Shown here one piece after another: positions 14,573 to 18,145 of a DNA stretch of 18,145 nucleotides. The position numbers and the translations under genes are program-made. Each line of letters opens with the position of its first letter. The first letter of the stretch is position 1. The notes beneath the pieces were generated by a model. The model had not been told where the DNA came from, did not search any database, and saw only the letters and a list, made by a program, of their open reading frames with translations. This DNA comes from Bacillota bacterium (GTDB lineage Bacteria; Bacillota; Clostridia; Christensenellales; Aristaeellaceae): the NCBI GenBank assembly GCA_023459675.1, contig JAEWTC010000115.1:1-18145 (forward strand), in the 5' to 3' direction.

Positions 14573-16264
14573 ATGAAACGGTTCGCACTGGTATTGCTTT
14601 GTTTGGTTCTGGTCACGTCTGCCTCGCCTGCCGCAGGGACTGCGGAAACCGCCGGTTACCGGCCGCTGCAATACGGCGACTCCGGCGACGAGGTTGTGTT
14701 GATACAGGAGCAGTTGAATATGCTCGGATACTATGCGGGCAAAATCAACGGTTATTTTCTGGACGGCACACGCCAGGCCGTGCTGCGCTTTCAGGCCGAT
14801 TACGCTATCGACGCGACGGGTATGGTGGACGGCGAAACCGAGGCAAAGCTTTTCAGCGCCGAGTACCGCGCGCTTACCACCGGGGATTCCGGCGAAGACG
14901 TGAAACGAATTCAGGAACGGCTCATCGCTCTGGACTACTACAACGGCAAAGTCAGCGGCGATTATCTGGAAGGCACCACCTTCGGCATTCAGACGTTCCA
15001 GGAAAAGAACGGCCTTACCGTTACCGGTTCCGCGGACATCGAAACGCAGCGTAAACTGTTCAGTGAAAACGCGCTCTCCCGTTTTGCCAAAACGGCCGAG
15101 GCGGCATCCGGGCTCGGCGATATCAACGACGTCGTCATCGCATCGGACGGCGCACAGCCCGACGCCACCCAGTACGATATCGAGTTTAACGGGAAAATCA
15201 CCCGCGGCGCGCAGGGAAGCCGCGTGAAACAGATTCAACAGCGTTTGACCGAGCTTCACTACTTCTCCGGGCCAATCAGCGGCAACTATATGAACCAGAC
15301 GATCGACGCCGTGAAAGCGTTCCAGGCAAATAACGGTTTGGCGGTAGACGGTATCACCGGCGCCGAAACCTGGTCGGTGATGTTTAATCTATCGTATGCG
15401 CTGGACGCATCGGCAACGCCGCGCCCAACGCCGGAGCCGACGCCGATCCCCTATTTCCTGACGGTGGACGTGAAAAACCAGGTGGTCGTCGCCTATGGCT
15501 TGGATGAAAACGGCGACCATACGGTTCCCATTCGTTTTATGGTGTGCTCCACAGGCACCTCCAGTACGCCCAGCGACGTCGGCACCTTCACCCTGACCGG
15601 GAAAAAAGCACGTTGGGCATTCTTCTCCCTGTATGGCAGCTATGCGCAATTCTGGACGAGGATCAATGAGAACATCGCCTTTCACTCCGTGATCTACAAC
15701 GAGGTGGATTTGAACGCCCTCAGCCGGAAAAGCTATAACATGCTGGGTTCCCGCGCTTCGCACGGCTGTATCCGGCTGTTAAACCACGACGCGCAGTGGA
15801 TTTACGATAACGCCGGCGCAGGTACCGTGGTCACTATTACGGAGGACCTGCCCCTCGATCCGGAGCTGCGCGCAGCGCTCAAGCCCAAAGAGCTCTCCAG
15901 CAGCTGGAAAAGCGCTCCCGAAACACCGGAGCCCACCGCGGCGCCTCTCTACGACAGCAAGGCGCAGCCGCCGCTGCCGCTGCGCTCCATGCAAAAGAAA
16001 TCCACCGGCGAGGACGTATACTGGCTGCAGATGAAATTAAAAGAACTCGGATATTATCAAGGCGCTCTCGCAACGGGAACCTATCTGGACGGCACGGTGA
16101 AGGCAGTGAAAGCGTTTCAAAAGGATCACGGCTTGAGCGCGGACGGCGTTGCGGGTATTCAAACCTTGAACGTTCTGTATGCGGATGTTTTCGCTACGGA
16201 AACGCCGGTTTCCCCAACGCCCGCGCCGCCTTCGGCAACCCCTGCTCCCACAGCAGCTCCCTGA
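14573..16264 (+). CDS. Secreted L,D-transpeptidase (YkuD) with four peptidoglycan-binding repeats
   Basis: A 563-residue exported enzyme predicted to crosslink or modify peptidoglycan. A Sec signal (MKRFALVLLCLVLVTSAS) has a likely cleavage near residues 21-25. Three PG_binding_1-type modules follow at about 33-95, 100-163 and 208-272, each with a G(D)SG(D/E)-x-V-x-x-(I/L)Q start and a YxG-x-(I/V)-(N/S)-G-x-(Y/F) core. A Pro/Thr linker (281-293) leads to the YkuD domain (about 295-422) with His371 and SHGCIRL (396-402), catalytic Cys399. A fourth binding module lies at about 472-536, then a Pro/Ala/Thr-rich tail to the end. GAAAGG precedes ATG 14573. It is the last gene of the dcw-type operon. 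The meso-DAP MurE in the same operon matches the DAP-DAP crosslinks this class makes. Confidence 0.94.
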   Translation: MKRFALVLLCLVLVTSASPAAGTAETAGYRPLQYGDSGDEVVLIQEQLNMLGYYAGKINGYFLDGTRQAVLRFQADYAIDATGMVDGETEAKLFSAEYRALTTGDSGEDVKRIQERLIALDYYNGKVSGDYLEGTTFGIQTFQEKNGLTVTGSADIETQRKLFSENALSRFAKTAEAASGLGDINDVVIASDGAQPDATQYDIEFNGKITRGAQGSRVKQIQQRLTELHYFSGPISGNYMNQTIDAVKAFQANNGLAVDGITGAETWSVMFNLSYALDASATPRPTPEPTPIPYFLTVDVKNQVVVAYGLDENGDHTVPIRFMVCSTGTSSTPSDVGTFTLTGKKARWAFFSLYGSYAQFWTRINENIAFHSVIYNEVDLNALSRKSYNMLGSRASHGCIRLLNHDAQWIYDNAGAGTVVTITEDLPLDPELRAALKPKELSSSWKSAPETPEPTAAPLYDSKAQPPLPLRSMQKKSTGEDVYWLQMKLKELGYYQGALATGTYLDGTVKAVKAFQKDHGLSADGVAGIQTLNVLYADVFATETPVSPTPAPPSATPAPTAAP

Positions 16265-16310
16265 GAACACTAAATCGATTCTAAAAATTCATATACAACA
16301 TTACAAACGC

Positions 16311-16339
16311 TTTTTGCAGAAGGCTGTTTATGTTATACT
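16311..16339 (+). promoter_or_regulatory. Extended -10 promoter of the scaffold/GGGtGRT operon
   Basis: TGTTATACT at 16331-16339 is an extended -10 (TGn-TATACT). A weak TTTTTG lies 17 nt upstream (16311-16316). The gap between the L,D-transpeptidase stop and this promoter is AT-rich and shows no clear terminator. Transcription would start near 16346, about 40 nt before the next ATG. Confidence 0.6.
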
Positions 16340-16386
16340 GTTTTTTGGGTTCATCCCGCGATTCCCAATGAATAGGAGGCATTTAC

Positions 16387-17079
16387 ATGCATTATTCCAG
16401 AGAAGTGCAAGAAATGGTATGCGTAAAAAAAGGCCCGGATCACGGCCCGGCTCCCATCCCCGAAGAGGGCAAATGGGTGCAGAGCCGTGAAGTAAAAGAT
16501 ATCAGCGGCTTCACCCACGGGGTCGGCTGGTGCGCGCCGCAGCAAGGGGCATGTAAGCTTTCCCTGAACGTTAAGGACGGCGTCATTCACGAGGCGCTGG
16601 TGGAAACTCTTGGCTGTTCGGGTATGACGCACTCCGCCGCCATGGCCTGCGAAATTCTGCCCGGGAAAACCGTTTTGGAAGCGTTGAATACCGATCTGGT
16701 CTGCGATGCGATTAACACCGCCATGCGCGAGCTCTTTTTGCAGATTGCGTACGGCCGCACGCAAAGCGCATTCTCCGAAGACGGTCTGGAAATCGGCGCA
16801 GGTCTGGAAGATCTGGGCAAGGGCCACAGAAGCCAGGTCGGCACCATGTACGGGACGCTGGCAAAGGGTCCGCGCTATCTGGAAATGGCGGAGGGCTATG
16901 TTCTCAAGGTCGGCCTGGACGCCGATCGCGAGATTATCGGCTATCAGTACGTCAACCTCGGCAAAATGATGGAAGCCATCCGCCAGGGCACCGATCCCAA
17001 AGCGGCTTACGAAAAGAACGTAGGCACCTACGGGCGCTTTCAGGAAGCCGTCGACGTTATTGACCCGCGCAAAGAATAA
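16387..17079 (+). CDS. IscU/NifU-like iron-sulfur scaffold-type protein
   Basis: A 230-residue cytosolic protein. The central part resembles IscU/NifU N-terminal scaffolds: CAPQQGACKLSLNVKDGVI (49-67) followed by TLGCSGMTHSAAMACEIL (74-91) and GKTVLEAL, which corresponds to the GCGxxxASxS..GKxxxEA region of IscU. Cysteines are at 12, 49, 56, 77, 88 and 106. Cys49 and Cys77 fit the first two IscU ligands. The third is unclear because no His-Cys pair is seen; Cys106 is a candidate. About 100 further C-terminal residues are not part of IscU. AGGAGG is 7 nt before the ATG. It is paired with the GGGtGRT gene 25 nt downstream and is not next to iscS or suf genes. The fold call is from motif similarity; scaffold function is inference. 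Confidence 0.82.
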   Translation: MHYSREVQEMVCVKKGPDHGPAPIPEEGKWVQSREVKDISGFTHGVGWCAPQQGACKLSLNVKDGVIHEALVETLGCSGMTHSAAMACEILPGKTVLEALNTDLVCDAINTAMRELFLQIAYGRTQSAFSEDGLEIGAGLEDLGKGHRSQVGTMYGTLAKGPRYLEMAEGYVLKVGLDADREIIGYQYVNLGKMMEAIRQGTDPKAAYEKNVGTYGRFQEAVDVIDPRKE

Positions 17080-17104
17080 TTCCGAAAGAACGAGGTGAAA
17101 ATAA

Positions 17105-18103
17105 ATGGCTGCATTTGAAGGTTACGAGAGAAGATTACCAAGCATCAGCAAAGTTCTTGCGGAGTACGGGTTCAGCGATCTGGATGCGATGGCCGCCTAT
17201 GTGAAGGAAAAGGGAATCGACGTTCGCGCGATTGTGACGGGCGTGCAGAAGATCGCATTTGAAAATGCGACGTGGGCTTATACCCTGGGCACGGCCATCG
17301 CGCTCAAAAAGAATGTAAAAACGGCCGCGGAAGCCGCGGAAGCGATCGGCCTTGGGCTGCAGGCGTTCTGCATTCCCGGTTCCGTTGCCGATCAGCGTAA
17401 AGTGGGGCTCGGCCACGGTAACCTGGGCGCGATGCTTCTTCGGGAAGAAACGAAATGTTTCTGCTTCCTCGCCGGTCATGAAAGCTTTGCCGCCGCCGAA
17501 GGCGCAATCGGCATTGCCCGCACCGCAAACAAAGTGCGCAAAGAGCCGCTACGCGTGATCCTGAACGGGCTTGGCAAGGACGCCGCGTTCATCATCAGCC
17601 GCATCAACGGGTTCACGTATGTGAAAACGCAGATGGACTACTACACCGGCGAGGTGACCATCGTCAAGGAAACGGCGTACAGCACGGGTGACCGCGCAAA
17701 GGTCCGCTGCTACGGCACCGACGACGTTACCGAGGGCGTTGCGATTATGCAGTTGGAGAAGGTTGACGTATCCATTACGGGCAACTCCACCAACCCCACG
17801 CGTTTTCAGCACCCCGTTGCCGGCACGTATAAGAAATGGTGCATCGAGAACGGCAAGAAATACTTCTCGGTCGCCAGCGGCGGCGGCACCGGGCGGACGC
17901 TGCATCCGGACAACATGGCTGCAGGCCCCGCCAGCTACGGCATGACCGACACGCTGGGCCGCATGCATTCCGACGCGCAGTTTGCAGGCTCTTCTTCCGT
18001 TCCCGCCCACGTAGAAATGATGGGCCTGATCGGCATGGGCAATAACCCGATGGTCGGCGCGACCGTTGCGGTTGCCGTGGCGATTGAGGAAGCGTCGAAG
18101 TAA
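17105..18103 (+). CDS. GGGtGRT family protein, function unknown
   Basis: A 332-residue cytosolic protein with the motif GGGTGRT at 259-265, in the context VASGGGTGRTLHPDNMAAG. I recall this as the namesake motif of a family with no assigned function. Other visible elements: a Gly-rich stretch GLGHGNLGAMLL (101-112), a CFC pair (Cys118, Cys120), further cysteines at 89, 202 and 246, VILNGLGKDAAFI (151-163), and a Gly/Met-rich ending GLIGMGNNPMVGATVAVAVA. There is no signal peptide. GAGGTGA lies 7 nt before ATG 17105. It is the second and last gene of a two-gene operon with the scaffold-like protein, closed by a terminator 11 nt after its stop. The Gly-rich loops could bind a phosphate or nucleotide; that is speculative. 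Confidence 0.88.
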   Translation: MAAFEGYERRLPSISKVLAEYGFSDLDAMAAYVKEKGIDVRAIVTGVQKIAFENATWAYTLGTAIALKKNVKTAAEAAEAIGLGLQAFCIPGSVADQRKVGLGHGNLGAMLLREETKCFCFLAGHESFAAAEGAIGIARTANKVRKEPLRVILNGLGKDAAFIISRINGFTYVKTQMDYYTGEVTIVKETAYSTGDRAKVRCYGTDDVTEGVAIMQLEKVDVSITGNSTNPTRFQHPVAGTYKKWCIENGKKYFSVASGGGTGRTLHPDNMAAGPASYGMTDTLGRMHSDAQFAGSSSVPAHVEMMGLIGMGNNPMVGATVAVAVAIEEASK

Positions 18104-18114
18104 GCATACGCAAT

Positions 18115-18145
18115 AAAACCGGGGCTGTAACGGCCCCGGTTTTTT
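18115..18145 (+). terminator. Intrinsic terminator after the GGGtGRT gene
   Basis: AAAACCGGGGC (18115-18125), a 7-nt loop, GCCCCGGTTTT (18133-18143), then T to the window end. The GC core of the stem is 8 bp. It closes the two-gene operon 11 nt after the stop codon; the T run may continue past the edge. Confidence 0.92.

Noticed and set aside
16265..16330. Terminator after the L,D-transpeptidase gene
   Set aside because: The segment is AT-rich but I find no stable inverted repeat followed by a T run, so readthrough into the next operon cannot be excluded.
1..18145. Mobile elements, CRISPR arrays, tRNA or rRNA genes
   Set aside because: No transposase or integrase motifs, no regularly spaced long repeats, and no cloverleaf or rRNA-like stretch were seen on either strand.

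Overview
The window reads as a chromosomal segment from a Gram-positive-type anaerobe, most likely an uncultured member of the Clostridia (Bacillota). The reasons are AGGAGG-type ribosome binding sites before nearly every gene, an EACE-type MurC, a DivIB/FtsL-style divisome, and a pair made of an Fe-S-scaffold-like protein and a GGGtGRT protein. The lineage is an inference; Christensenellales-like is only a guess. I see no tRNA, rRNA, CRISPR, insertion sequence or phage gene. Gene density is high, and all genes except the first are on the + strand.

Region 1 (1-3344): the 5' two thirds of a glutamate synthase large subunit gene (gltB) on the - strand, cut by the left edge, followed by a divergent promoter region with a perfect 18-base dyad in the gltB leader.

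Region 2 (3345-7489): a four-gene operon of murC, an orphan secreted solute-binding protein with no lipobox, a small twin zinc-ribbon protein with an acidic tail, and a COG1768-type metallophosphoesterase. It closes with a strong intrinsic terminator.

Region 3 (7490-16264): an abbreviated division/cell-wall (dcw) cluster of mraZ, an ftsL-like gene, murE, mraY, murD, ftsQ/divIB, a HAD-IIA phosphatase and a multi-domain L,D-transpeptidase. A consensus promoter precedes mraZ, with helically phased GTGGT repeats that look like a MraZ autoregulatory operator. A second promoter precedes murE. The usual rsmH, ftsI/PBP, murF, ftsW, murG and murB are absent from their expected positions. MurE has the meso-diaminopimelate signature DNPR, which suits the L,D-transpeptidase at the operon end because that enzyme class makes DAP-DAP (3-3) crosslinks.

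Region 4 (16265-18145): a self-contained two-gene operon with its own extended -10 promoter and a terminator at the right edge. It encodes an IscU/NifU-like protein and a GGGtGRT-family protein of unknown function. This pair is the best candidate here for an undescribed system. Together, regions 2 and 3 supply the cytoplasmic Mur ligases C, D and E, the first membrane step (MraY), two bitopic divisome proteins, and a crosslinking enzyme.
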